From: Beroe forskalii
Lineage: Eukaryota > Ctenophora > Nuda > Beroida > Beroidae
Assembly (NCBI GenBank): GCA_011033025.1
Contig: WFMF01000221.1
Location: 124,001-188,000 of the forward strand
Reading direction: 5' to 3'
Length of the DNA: 64,000 bases
How positions within the stretch are numbered: the stretch's first letter is position 1; each line of letters begins with the position of its first letter. Below are positions 27,415-37,474 of the stretch, one piece after another. The notes below the pieces were generated by a model. The model made no database searches. It had not been told where the DNA came from and worked only from the letters and a program-made list of their open reading frames with translations. The position numbers and the translations under genes were made by a program.

Positions 27415-27704
27415 GGGCGCTGGCAAACTCATTTTTCAAGACTTGAAAATTGGTCCCGCTACGACTTTCAGCACTTCGTGCTGGTACTCCTGGCCTTTTA
27501 CTGTGTCTGGCCAGCAGTCGGCCCTTCGGGCCGGGACTGCTACCCTCAGCCCCTTCGGGCCGATGACCCTTTCGCGCCGCCCTCAGGCGGGGGTGCTGAT
27601 CGTTCGAGATGCCCTCGGCCCTTCGGGCCGAGGGCATCTGCCCTTCGGGCAGATGCCCTCGTCCGGAGAACCCATAACGTGGCTGCGTGCGCTTGCCAGC
27701 GCCC
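27415..27704. mobile_element. Foldback element with GGGCGCTGGCAA ends
   Basis: Perfect 12-bp terminal inverted repeats at 27415-27426 and 27693-27704. The centre holds strong nested hairpins (GATGCCCTCGGCCC TTCG complement, then TGCCCTTCGGGCA). Both ends abut ATATAT. It is related to the GGGGCTGGCAAGC elements but has a different interior. Confidence 0.85.
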
Positions 27705-27709
27705 TGATA

Positions 27710-27924
27710 TATGGTCGTAACCCTATTTAACAAGAACACCCTCGATTTTGGCAATATTCAAGTTGTAATATCTCGGCCATTTTTAATCCAATCAATCTGA
27801 AATTTTGACAGTTGCACCTTTGACCTCTAAACATGCGATGATCAAATTTTGGTGCAATTTCGGCAACAGGAACTTACTCAAATTTTAACGTGAAATATTG
27901 CCAATCCATGAAAACATATAGTTG
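27710..27924 (+). repeat. Family B flank, copy 2
   Basis: Closely matches 5827-6042 and again leads directly into a GGGGCTGGCAAGC element. Confidence 0.88.
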
Positions 27925-28220
27925 GGGGCTGGCAAGCAAAGTTAACAAAACTCACTTCCGATGTCCGGAAGCTCGTGTACTGTAAGGATTGCCGTTCAAT
28001 GCTCGCCCTCGGACCCTTCGGGTCCTCGGGCTCACGCTCAGGCCTTCGGCCCTCGCACTATTAGGTCCGCCGTCCAATGCTCGCCCTCGGACCCTTCGGG
28101 TCCTCAGGCTCGCAGCTCAGGCCTTCGGCCCTCGCACTGTTAGGACCGCCGTCCAATGCTCGCCCTCGGGCCCTTCGGGCCCTCGGGCTCGCAAACCGCC
28201 GCGGGGGGCTTGCCAGCCCC
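27925..28220. mobile_element. GC-rich foldback element with GGGGCTGGCAAGC ends, copy 2
   Basis: Inverted ends at 27925-27937 and 28208-28220. About three interior units remain, against four in the copy at 6043, so copy number differs between insertions. The flank is TATAT-rich, as for its relatives. Confidence 0.85.
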
Positions 28221-28559
28221 TGATTTATATACGGTTGGGTGTTTCATTGCGCTGTCACCATGTTTCACTATGCGTTTTGATTTTACTTCCAGACCTTTTA
28301 TAGTGTGTTTAACTGTTTGAGCGTTTGAAGCGTTGTCGTTAGGACAATGATATAGATGAAATGTGCATAAATTGTGTTTTATGTCTTTGTGAAATACGAA
28401 TTTCAACTGTTTAATGAATAGAGTTTTCTACCTGAGCGCTAAATTTACCATTTCAGCAATTATCTTACGGTAATTGTGATTCATGAAACCTTTTTTCTGC
28501 TATTTTTACGTTAATTTGTATCGGTAATCCATAAGTAATCCAAAAAATCCTGGCACTAC

Positions 28560-28912
28560 CCGTCGGCTCAGAATTTTGAGAATATGCTCACTTTATGAAT
28601 AACTCCGTTTTGAGTCTGAGCCGCTCGTAATCCAGTGTTATCCGATGATCCGAGACTCATAAGTCAGAAATCCGAGACTCAGATCCAGTGATCCAAAGAT
28701 TTGAGCCGGTGATCCATGATTCTAAGCCAGTAATCCAGATCCGTGAGCCACTGATCCGAAAAATGAAGCCAAAATTGATCGTAAGTCAAAACTCACGAGT
28801 CAAGACTCACGGCCGTCTCAGACTTACGGATTACCTGTTTTATGAATAAGAAAACCGGATTTTGGCTTAGAAATTGAGTATATACTCACCGGATTACTTT
28901 TATGAATAACCC
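28560..28912 (-). repeat. Word-scrambled repeat, right copy, inverted
   Basis: Built from the reverse complements of the 23.1-23.5 kb words (CCGAGACTC, GTAATCC, TGAGCC, TGATCC) and ends TTATGAATAACCCCTC, the mirror of the left copy's start. TTTATGAATAA also occurs internally at about 28594 and 28833. Confidence 0.8.
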
Positions 28913-28919
28913 CTCTTGA

Positions 28920-29940
28920 ATATGACTAATTTTGCTCGCAGGGGCATCAAGAATGTAACTTTATTAAATACCTTGGAATCGATAAATTCTTTGAAAGCGA
29001 TACCTTTATAGTAAGATCATGAAGTCAAAGACTAAAGCTAGCCATAATATGAAACACTAAAATAGTATCATGTTTCAAGATTCAGTAAAAAGGAAAAAGC
29101 CGAATATTTTACACAATCAACCGCGCCATCAATTATTTAAATTTCTGGGATATATTATAGCAGAACAGAGTCTTTTCCATGATCCGTAACACGTTCTCAA
29201 GATTAAAGAACTAACAACTATAAGTTCTAGCTCAGTATATATTAATAATGAGTTTAGAGATTAAATGCCCAAGGTGCGCAGTAACACGGTGCCATGAAAC
29301 TGAGAGATAGTGTTTGCCACTCCTTTTCTTCTTATAAAGATCTGTAGTGCAGTGGGCAGTGGGTGTATCTCATCAACACACAACCCTGAAGGCAGATCAT
29401 GACGTCAAACGATCAGCTTCTTGGTTTTATACCGACATCATCGCACTTATCGTTTTGCAGACGAGGATGGGCAAAATTAATTGAAACCTCGCACGTTCAA
29501 GATTTGAAATTTAAGACTGCAAAAAAAGATCGTGGTTATTGGTTAATGAAACTTCTGGAAGAGTAAACTGAAGCACAGTGCTAACTATAAGATTGTAGCA
29601 CATATTGCTAAAAGCCGTCGGCTTATAGACCGTTATTATACAACCAAATTTGGATTTGTTGCTCTCAGTCTCAAAACTATATTTCTTGAAAATCTCAGTG
29701 GTACAAAATACAGATTTCCTTCGACCAAACAAGGTTGAAGGAACCTTCAACAATATTGGGTTTTCAGTAGTAAATTTAGTAATTGAAATTAAAGATTATA
29801 GCGTAACTATATAACATTTCTAATATTATTAGCCTACATCATAATGTGGGGTCACTTTCACTAAACGAAAAACAATAAAAACATACTTCTAGTTCCAGAA
29901 TATTATCAGTATGACTTTGAAAGCACATTGTTCATCATAA
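28920..29940. other. No gene or repeat seen
   Basis: AT-rich sequence between the repeat block and the decarboxylase 3' array. No coding frame is convincing. Confidence 0.5.
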
Positions 29941-29943
29941 AAG

Positions 29944-30165
29944 AAACTTATACCCTCGTTAGAGTCCTTCAGACCCTGGTTAGAGTCCTTCAGACCCTGG
30001 TTAGAGTCCTTCAGACCCTCGTTAGAGTTCTTCAGACCCTCGTTAGAGTTCTTCAGACCCTCGTTAGAGTCCTTCAGACCCTCGTAATAGAATCCTTCAG
30101 ACCCTCGTTAGAATCCTTCAGACCCTCGTTAGAGTCCTTCAGACCCTCGTTAGAGTCCTTCAGAC
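29944..30165. repeat. 21-bp minisatellite grown from the decarboxylase stop codon
   Basis: About ten copies of a 21-bp unit, one of them 24 bp. On the minus strand each unit contains TCTGAAGGACTCTAA, which is exactly the last four codons plus stop (Ser-Glu-Gly-Leu-stop) of the decarboxylase gene. The first copy is the coding end itself; the rest would form the 3' untranslated region. A readthrough ribosome would meet the same in-frame stop every seven codons. Confidence 0.95.
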
Positions 30166-31460
30166 CGCACGAAGTGGATGTTAGGGGAGGGGAAACCATT
30201 GAAGTTAGTGATGATGTTGGTGCAGTACGCCCCTAGATCAGGAAACACAATCCAATCTCCTCTCTTCAACCCCTCCTCCAGACAGAACCCCTCTACCAAC
30301 TTGTCAGAGCTGTCGCAGGTCGGCCCCCACAGCACTACTTCCCTCCTTTCAGAGGGTTCCTTCTCATAGGTTTCATCTTCTTCCTCTTCTCTTGACAGGA
30401 TGTGGCCATTCTCTCTACTTTTATCACCGTTATGCCCGTTAACCACATTTCCTCTCGCAGACACAACATATGGCACAGAGCCCCTCGCAGCTTTCTTGTC
30501 CCACATGGCACTACTAAGACCCCCATACACCCCTGTATTCAACACAAACTCAGGCACTTTCCCAGCAAGCTCTCCAGGCTGGTTCTTTACAGCGATAACG
30601 TTAGCTACAACCGTCCCGGAGCTTGTTACCATGTAACGGCCTGGCTCTGCAATGATTCTAATCTCATCCCGGATGTCACCATAGACCTCTGTTATGGAAT
30701 CATTGATCTGCCGGGCCATGGTTTCAAACTCAGAACTCTCTTCCCCTGGAAAACCTCCTCCTATATCAAGAATCTCGAGAGGGAAATCATATTCCTTCTT
30801 CAGTTGGTCCCACCATAATCTAGAGAGTTTCAAGGTTTTTTGATATGGAACTGAGGAATGGCAGTGGCTTCCAACATGGAAACTTACCCCAACGATGGAA
30901 ACATTTCCTCTCCTTGCCGTTTCAGCTAGCTCAGGGAGAGAGGCCAGTGGAGCTCCAAACTTTGAGGAAAGTGTCAGGCTGAACGTTTGTCCTTCCTTTT
31001 CATCGGGCAGTATCCGGAGGAGTATGGAGGGGTTGGGGCAGCAGAGAAGCGAAGCCATTTCGCTGACTTTGACGATCTCATCCACTGTGTCACACACAGA
31101 TGCAATGCCGTGTTCCAGAGCGTATCGGAGGTGCGATGGTTGCTTGTAAGGCTGGGCATAGATCACGTTCTGAGGGCTACAACCAGCTTCAAGGACACTT
31201 TCCAACTCCCACAGTGAAGCAACATCAAAGCCACATGAGTTGCCTGCAAGGAAATGCACAGTTTGTGGGTGATGTTGTGCTTTGAGAGCAAAGAAGGGTT
31301 CGATGTCAGGGAAGTTCTTTACCCATCTGTCAAGCCGCTGCTGAATCTTAGACAGGTCGATCACGATAAATGGGTCATCTTCAAATTTACTTTTCCGGTT
31401 TACTTCATCGTTGACAAATTCTTTAACACTAACTACCGATAAAACGGGAACAAAGGCCAT
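30150..31460 (-). CDS. Ornithine decarboxylase-family PLP enzyme, intronless, substrate Asp replaced
   Basis: This is one uninterrupted 436-residue reading frame. Family members (fold type III, eukaryotic ornithine/lysine/arginine decarboxylases) are cytosolic dimers; ornithine decarboxylase makes putrescine, the first step of polyamine synthesis. Visible landmarks, with human ODC equivalents in brackets: Lys60 in FFALK (Schiff-base Lys69), Lys167 in SSKFGA (Lys169), His195 in GVSFHVGS (His197), the phosphate-binding loop DIGGGFPG at 232-239, EPGR at 272-275, WGPTCD with Cys382 and Asp383 (Cys360, Asp361), and Tyr412 in GAY (Tyr389). The human NDGVYG motif, whose Asp332 contacts the ornithine side chain, reads NTGVYG here (Thr309). 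An acidic insert lies at about 340-372, and the human C-terminal degradation tail is absent. I chose the ATG at 31460 because it is the first ATG in frame and sits in GCCATGG. It could be an active enzyme with changed specificity, or an antizyme-inhibitor-like paralogue. Family assignment is secure; substrate is not. Confidence 0.93.
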   Translation of the reverse strand: MAFVPVLSVVSVKEFVNDEVNRKSKFEDDPFIVIDLSKIQQRLDRWVKNFPDIEPFFALKAQHHPQTVHFLAGNSCGFDVASLWELESVLEAGCSPQNVIYAQPYKQPSHLRYALEHGIASVCDTVDEIVKVSEMASLLCCPNPSILLRILPDEKEGQTFSLTLSSKFGAPLASLPELAETARRGNVSIVGVSFHVGSHCHSSVPYQKTLKLSRLWWDQLKKEYDFPLEILDIGGGFPGEESSEFETMARQINDSITEVYGDIRDEIRIIAEPGRYMVTSSGTVVANVIAVKNQPGELAGKVPEFVLNTGVYGGLSSAMWDKKAARGSVPYVVSARGNVVNGHNGDKSRENGHILSREEEEDETYEKEPSERREVVLWGPTCDSSDKLVEGFCLEEGLKRGDWIVFPDLGAYCTNIITNFNGFPSPNIHFVRSEGL

Positions 31461-31510
31461 GGCAATCAGTTGCAATCTCAGAGAGTCTCACTCTTACACT
31501 CTGAGATGCT

Positions 31511-31534
31511 GTATTTATTGTCGAATCTAATTGG
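31511..31534 (-). promoter_or_regulatory. Possible core promoter of the decarboxylase gene
   Basis: Reading toward the decarboxylase start, a CCAAT pentamer lies at 31534-31530 and an AT-rich TATA-like stretch (AATAAATAC) at 31519-31511, about 50 nt before the ATG. Spacing and order fit a minimal promoter with a short leader. The motifs are short and could be chance. Confidence 0.25.
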
Positions 31535-31929
31535 CTGAGGAACGTGGCTTGAAATACTGGAAAAACAACCATACAGTGATAAATTAATCGCAGCTGTGCG
31601 GTTCTGCAAGAGACTTCTTGTTTTGCAATAGAGGTTTGGAAATACCAAGAATTATCCGTCAACGTGCCCTTAATTATTGTGAAAACGCCCTTATGTTATT
31701 ACCCAAGATAAATTAGTGAAACCGCCCTTATGACCCAAGATAAATTAAGAAATTATCCATGTGGTCTTATCTACAGAGTAACTGGTATCTCTTATTCAAG
31801 ATATGAAGCTAAGCATGTGCTTAACTTTTGCAGCCTCTTTAAGCAGACATCAGCGCAATAATTTTCGCAGCTTTTTGTAATCAGATATCAGCGATATATA
31901 TATTTACCACCTGATGAGTTAGTATAGAC

Positions 31930-32693
31930 TACCTTAGTGGTAGAAATTAAGAAGTGTACTATTTAAGGCAGTAAGCAATTTTACTGCCTTAAATAATACA
32001 CTCCTAAAATTCTACAAATCTTAATTTCTACCTACCGTAATTTGTACAATACCAAAATTTTAGAAAATTTTGTTAAAGTAAAGATTTGTACATCTATACC
32101 TATCTTTTCTTTCCCTACAATATTAAGGCATTCTATTTTCTCACAATACAGGTTCAGAATTTTTCAGCGAAAGCATCAGTGCAGACAAAATCAAACTTGA
32201 CATGATAAACAATTATCACTCGATAAAAATTATAGGCATTTCTTCAGCTTCTTCGTCTCCCTGAACATCTTCCATAATCCATATCTACCACCTCAAGCCC
32301 AATAGAACCATATTCGATATCTTCTCCGATGTATTCATCAGGAAACAAGGCCTTCAAAATTTCAGCGGAATCATCGGCCAATCTTTTGATCAAACGGAGG
32401 CATGGTGTTGACTCTAGGATGCTCATTGACCTGTTTGCTAATCTGTTTCTCAAGAACGCCTAGTTTTACTTTTGTCTAAATTTCATAGATCCCAAATAAA
32501 TTGAATTCAATGGAAAAAATCTGCCCTCTTCTTGTTTTCATATCGGTATTTTTGGTTGAAAATTGGTGAAATGACGTGAAATTTAGTCCTAGATTTGCCT
32601 GATTTTTTGTAGAAATTTTACTGCCTTAATTAGTACACTTCTTAATTAATACGTCCTTAATAAATACACATCTTAATTTCTACCACTAAGGTA
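31930..32693. mobile_element. DNA-transposon-like element with TACCTTAGTGGTAGAAATTAAG ends
   Basis: Inverted ends of at least 22 bp (TACCTTAGTGGTAGAAATTA at each end) bound 764 bp. The left end is itself a palindrome (GTGTACTATTTAAGGCAGTAA against TTTTACTGCCTTAAATAATACAC), and the right end repeats related words. A 60-codon minus-strand frame at 32244-32453 is acidic and uninterrupted but not recognised. Probably a non-autonomous or decayed element. Confidence 0.75.
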
Positions 32694-32699
32694 TATGGT

Positions 32700-35330
32700 G
32701 CTCAATGCTCATAGTCATATGGTAGCTCAGATAATTAATGAGTCCGGATTATACCCCAATATTCATTGATGATTCAATCACAAATTAGCACCACGCCATG
32801 CACTTGCAGCTACATTGTTACCAAGAAAAAGCATAATACGCCGCGTAACACCAGTGTGTTACTAAGGTTAGGCGGCGTGAACTAGGTCGAACATCACGGT
32901 CAGATCAGCACAGATTTGATACATCGTGCCATATGAACGCGATCGTTAATCGAAATACTATTATCAGATTATACCAACCGAATCGATTTGAATGTTCAGA
33001 TCTCAACTACTTGAAATTGATGAATCTACGGCCTTGAGTGTCGCAAGCCTTTGCAGGAACAATTACTATAGTTAAACAATTACTAGTTTAACAGTATCCA
33101 CTTGCATTTACAGGAGTTGAATTGCCCATATTACTACCTGATCGGATATAAATTGGGCGGATAATTATATATGGGCGCAATTATAGGCGCTATGGGATAA
33201 CCTTAACGAGAACTTCAAAACATTTTATTATTTTGACAAATTTCTTTAAAAAATGTATTTTTGTCAATTTTCCTTGAAAGTCTTAAAGTTGAATTGAGCA
33301 CTTTTCCCTCAGATATCCTATTGATCTACTGCTACTGCAGACGCCAGATATAGTAAACGACTGGCTACCATTTCTCAATAAATCTGGTTACGGCTACGGT
33401 TGTATTGCCTAAAAAACGCCCGGTAAACTTAAAAGTGGTATTTCGGTTTAGGTTCTATTAGTATTGGTGTTAACCGGTGGTTTCTTAGCCAGCCATTGTT
33501 AACCACCTCATTCGCATGAAGATTAGATGGGCGAATATTTAATCTCATGTCATTAGGGTACGAGGGCCTCGTACACCCATTTTATATCTGCCAAAATAAT
33601 GTCCAATAAGATTTAGGTGTGTCCATTTTATCAGCTATAAAGCAGTATGTATCAGCATGAGCAATGGATCAAACTGCCAAAATCACATTTTCGTATAATT
33701 ATGATGTCATATGCTCATCTATTGTGAATATATCATTTTTGGAAATTACACCATTATCAGTGCCTCCGAATTTATTTTTTATCTCATTAATTCTTTAATT
33801 TATGTTTTGGTTTTTATTTCATAAATTATTTATTTTGTCTTTGTTTTTGAAATTTATACCAGTAATTCAGATTTTATTTCTTTAGGTTATGAATTTACCC
33901 AGATGCCTGAATCGATTTCTCGTGTTAAATTCACATATTGAATCTTGGGCTCTTAGAGACACCATTCAAAATTAAACTAAATAGTAAATCTGAATTATTA
34001 TCTGAATTTCTAACGACTCACAGCAGCTAAACTGGATCTTTCTGCCTTGAAAGTCGTCAGCTCAATAATATCTTTAGCATCATTTATTGAGGTTAGACTG
34101 GATGAAGACCTGAAATTGAGTGTATACATTGCAGGCAGATAATCATTAATCAAAACCCACTATAAATTTAGTTCTACAAGTGATAAGGGGCTATTTCATG
34201 ATAACGATATTGAGTTGTTAATTAATTTGGTAAGCGTGATTGGATACGAATTATAAAGTTAAACAAAGTCGTCCATGATTTGTTAATTACACAAAAGTTA
34301 ATTACAGAAAATCAACTTTTACAACTTAGATGAATTGATCCCCAAGAATCCCTCATGTTCGCTTATACCTGTTGTTGTCTTCAATTTCAGAAAAATCAAA
34401 CATTGAATTTGAAGCTCAAGAATTCAATAAATCCGATTGGATTTATTGGCTATATTGTCAAATTGTCAAAACCACTCCCATTTTCAAAATATCTGATGAA
34501 ATTTTAATTGTTTCCAGTATCACCATCGCCATCAACGAAAATAAAGCAATATTATAGCTTTTACAACTTTCAAATTTGATAACTCGAACATTCAATACCA
34601 GCGCAGAAATCATCAAATATAATCAAGTATTTTCTAGGTCTAAAGGAGCCGTCACTATTAATATTATCATGACAGCAACCGAAATAAAGGCAGAAGTTTC
34701 CAAATGCTGCCAGTCGCTGACATGTTTCAGGGAGAAGGGACTTTGCTTAAATTATATAACCAATAATTTAAAATCTTCTCCCCCAACCACATTTGATTTT
34801 ATAGGGCTTTATAGTTATCTAACTTGTAGCTTAATGCTAATAGGTAATTTACATCTGCCGATGCCGATGCAGTCAGAGCGGACGGTAGGGGGATAAAACG
34901 GCCAATAACTTGCTGGATTATGTGACGGCTCCCACATGGAAATATTTTCATATATCGAAATCCATTAATTCCAGTGTCTCTGTAGTCAGTACAAATAAAT
35001 CTAAATCCAAAAATCCATCTTCTCTAATATATCTACAGCATTACATAATAATTAATAATTATCATAAAATAATTAATGTTAACTTATAAAATTGTTGGTT
35101 GGTAACCCTATGATACAAATTATACAAGTAAAAATGCTGAATTCATAACATATCCTTTCTGACAATTTACAAATTGCTGCTTTACTGTGTAGTGCTGTGT
35201 AAAGGTGAAAATTATGATATCAAAATGTGGCGATTGTTTATGTTAATACAAAAATATTAATATCCCAAACAACAAAATATCCTTTGTTCATTAAAGTCAA
35301 ACTGTCAAATTCATAATAATTCATCACTTT
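32700..35330. other. No gene supported
   Basis: Two consecutive plus-strand open frames (34372-34557 and 34576-34896) have protein-like composition but no family signal or clear splice context. Confidence 0.5.
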
Positions 35331-35334
35331 TGAC

Positions 35335-35509
35335 TCTTGAGGAGCGGCGTATTAGCATTACTACCAGCAGCCTGGGTTCTTTTTCGTGGCGCGTTACAGC
35401 GCGCAAATGTTGTTTCCATGTAGCATAGTAAAGCACAGTTTGAAATTTGCGCGCTATCACGCGCCGCAAAAAAGTGCCCAAGCGCGGCGTAATACGCCGG
35501 CCTCAAAAG
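35335..35509. mobile_element. 175-bp MITE-like palindrome, copy 1
   Basis: Inverted arms of about 60 bp: GAGGNCGGCGTATTA outside, then TTTTTYGYGGCGCG and TAGCGCGCAAAT inside. The same family is at 54366-54537. Confidence 0.8.
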
Positions 35510-37240
35510 GTCCAAAAACCACGGTTATGATGTATAGTATCATTACAATTGCGAACATTCGCTGCATTGAAAAGCATAGATTGGGTCCACTGCCCCACTG
35601 GTCAGTATAATAATACTATAATGATACAATTGTAAATATAATTCATGGTAGAAAGAAAATCACATGAAAGAAAATCTCGCCGTATACTCTCATAACGGAT
35701 ATTCGGCAAATTATAGTCCGTAAACCGTAATCCTTATGATTAAAATAAAATATTTTTTTCGATTCTATGAAACACAATGTTCTGCCATGTGCCAGTTCAT
35801 AGACTTGCATATATTTGACATACCTCTCATTCCAGGAAAAAAGAAGTCAAATTTCAACTGTCCAAATAAACCTAATATTTTGCCCTACATTTCATATTAT
35901 TTGCTGTCCCAGTTCATATCGCCTTGCACCGATTTAATTGTTCATTTACGTAGTTGCACCTGGTACCTCCCCGCCAGAGGTGCATAGCGATATCTAAACA
36001 CCCGGGGCTCCGTATTATCATTCTGTCAAATGTTATGAAATATTTTATGCTTGAAATTCTTGCGGAGGGGGAGACTTTGTACGTCATCGGTCGGTATGTC
36101 TGTCTGGAAGCAGCTGCTGACCTACACTCCTGTCCTCCTGCAGAAAACATGGGAACATGAGAGGTAAACGGTGGTTTGGGAACAATGAACATACAATACA
36201 TGATACATATATATCACATACGAATCATTAGAAGAGGGTGGGTATATGATGGCATTATCAGGGTTTAGAACGGTGCGGAGATGACAAGAGTGGTTATTAT
36301 ACTTCCTGTGAGGCTTAAGATAGATATTCCCCGCGGTGAAGACGATTAGAACCCATTGTTTACAGGACTCTGTAGTGCAACTTGCAGGTTGCTAACAACG
36401 GATAGACTTGGCAAGTAATCAACTCTCGACAGATAGGCGGTTCATTGGCTCAACGTCATCAACTTACCACTATATGATAATAGATGGTATCATCTCAACG
36501 GACTATAGCTATCATACAATATATTGTCTTGTACGAATATATTAAGATGAACAATATGACCGGTGTAATAACAAATTCGGAGATGGATATAACATATGCT
36601 TATTAAGTTCATTTATCTGCAAGATCACTGGGAATTCTCTGGTGCTGTAGGACAAATGTTATTGTTTGCCGTGACATTGTGCAGCCATTCTCGTACAGGC
36701 AGATCAGCCAATGAATATAGCTAAATATAGTGGATACAAGGTTATATAGTTACATAATGAGGGATTCCAAAACGCCGTACTTCTGACAGATACAATACAC
36801 AATAGACGAAGCACAAACCTAAAAGTTATAAAAGTAAACAAAACGAAAGTTTTGTTTTTGTTCTAAATGAATACAGAGGTCATTGGCACAGGAATATATG
36901 AACCTGTGAACCAGGCCGTGAAGTCGATTACAGCTCGGGAACCAGACACGGAACAAGGCTGGCAGACACACCTATATGGACAGAGTGCGAGAAATCTTTG
37001 GTGGGTAATGACATCGTTATCTGGGCTAAAGGTGGCACAGCGATTACACAAAACCTCCTATCCTACTTCCTGTGGGAGGGTTACGAAAACCGAAAAAATG
37101 AAACGTAAGACGCTATATAGCCACGCAAAAACACAATACTCGAAACAAAAACACAAAACACGACAACAACATAACAAAAAACATCACACACATTGATACG
37201 CGGGTCTGAACTTTGAAACATATGTATTAACTATAAGAAC
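35510..37240. other. No gene supported
   Basis: Region past the presumed end of the coiled-coil gene. A frame at 36863-37051 (minus) has no acceptor or similarity to justify calling it a last exon. Nothing else is convincing. Confidence 0.45.
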
Positions 37241-37474
37241 TTAAATGCTGTCACGTACCGTAGCCTTGCTGGTCGGCGACGGCAGATCTCCGGCGTTAAA
37301 GAGTTCGTTAGTAGCAGCCAAGTTACTTGGATCATCAGTGGCAGCCGTGTCCGTGAGTCTGTCCGGTGTCTGGGAGGAGGGGTGGAGAGGAGTAGAGGAG
37401 GAGGGGTGGAGGAGAGGGGTGTCCAGAGACACGCCCGTCTTCTGGAGATCCGAGTTTAGCGAGTAGGTCGCACG
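37241..37474 (-). CDS. Coiled-coil gene, exon 16, Ser/Thr/Pro-rich tail
   Basis: Acceptor TATTCAG, phase 0. It codes RATYSLNSDLQKTGVSLD through LPSPTSKAT, then either splices at ACG|GTACGT (exon end 37259) or runs on six codons to TAA at 37241. The composition changes sharply from heptads to Ser/Thr/Pro with an internal LHPSS duplication, as expected for a disordered tail. I could not find a convincing next exon, so a terminal exon is the simpler reading. Confidence 0.65.
   Translation of the reverse strand, partial: RATYSLNSDLQKTGVSLDTPLLHPSSSTPLHPSSQTPDRLTDTAATDDPSNLAATNELFNAGDLPSPTSKATVRDSI

Noticed and set aside
27332-28303. Several open frames of 80-132 codons on both strands
   Set aside because: Same cause: GC-rich palindromic elements, no protein-like composition.
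29928-30236. Plus-strand frame repeating LVRVLQT
   Set aside because: Antisense of the 21-bp array and the decarboxylase 3' end.
36863-37051. Possible last exon of the coiled-coil gene
   Set aside because: No convincing acceptor in the right phase. Ending exon 16 at the TAA at 37241 is simpler.
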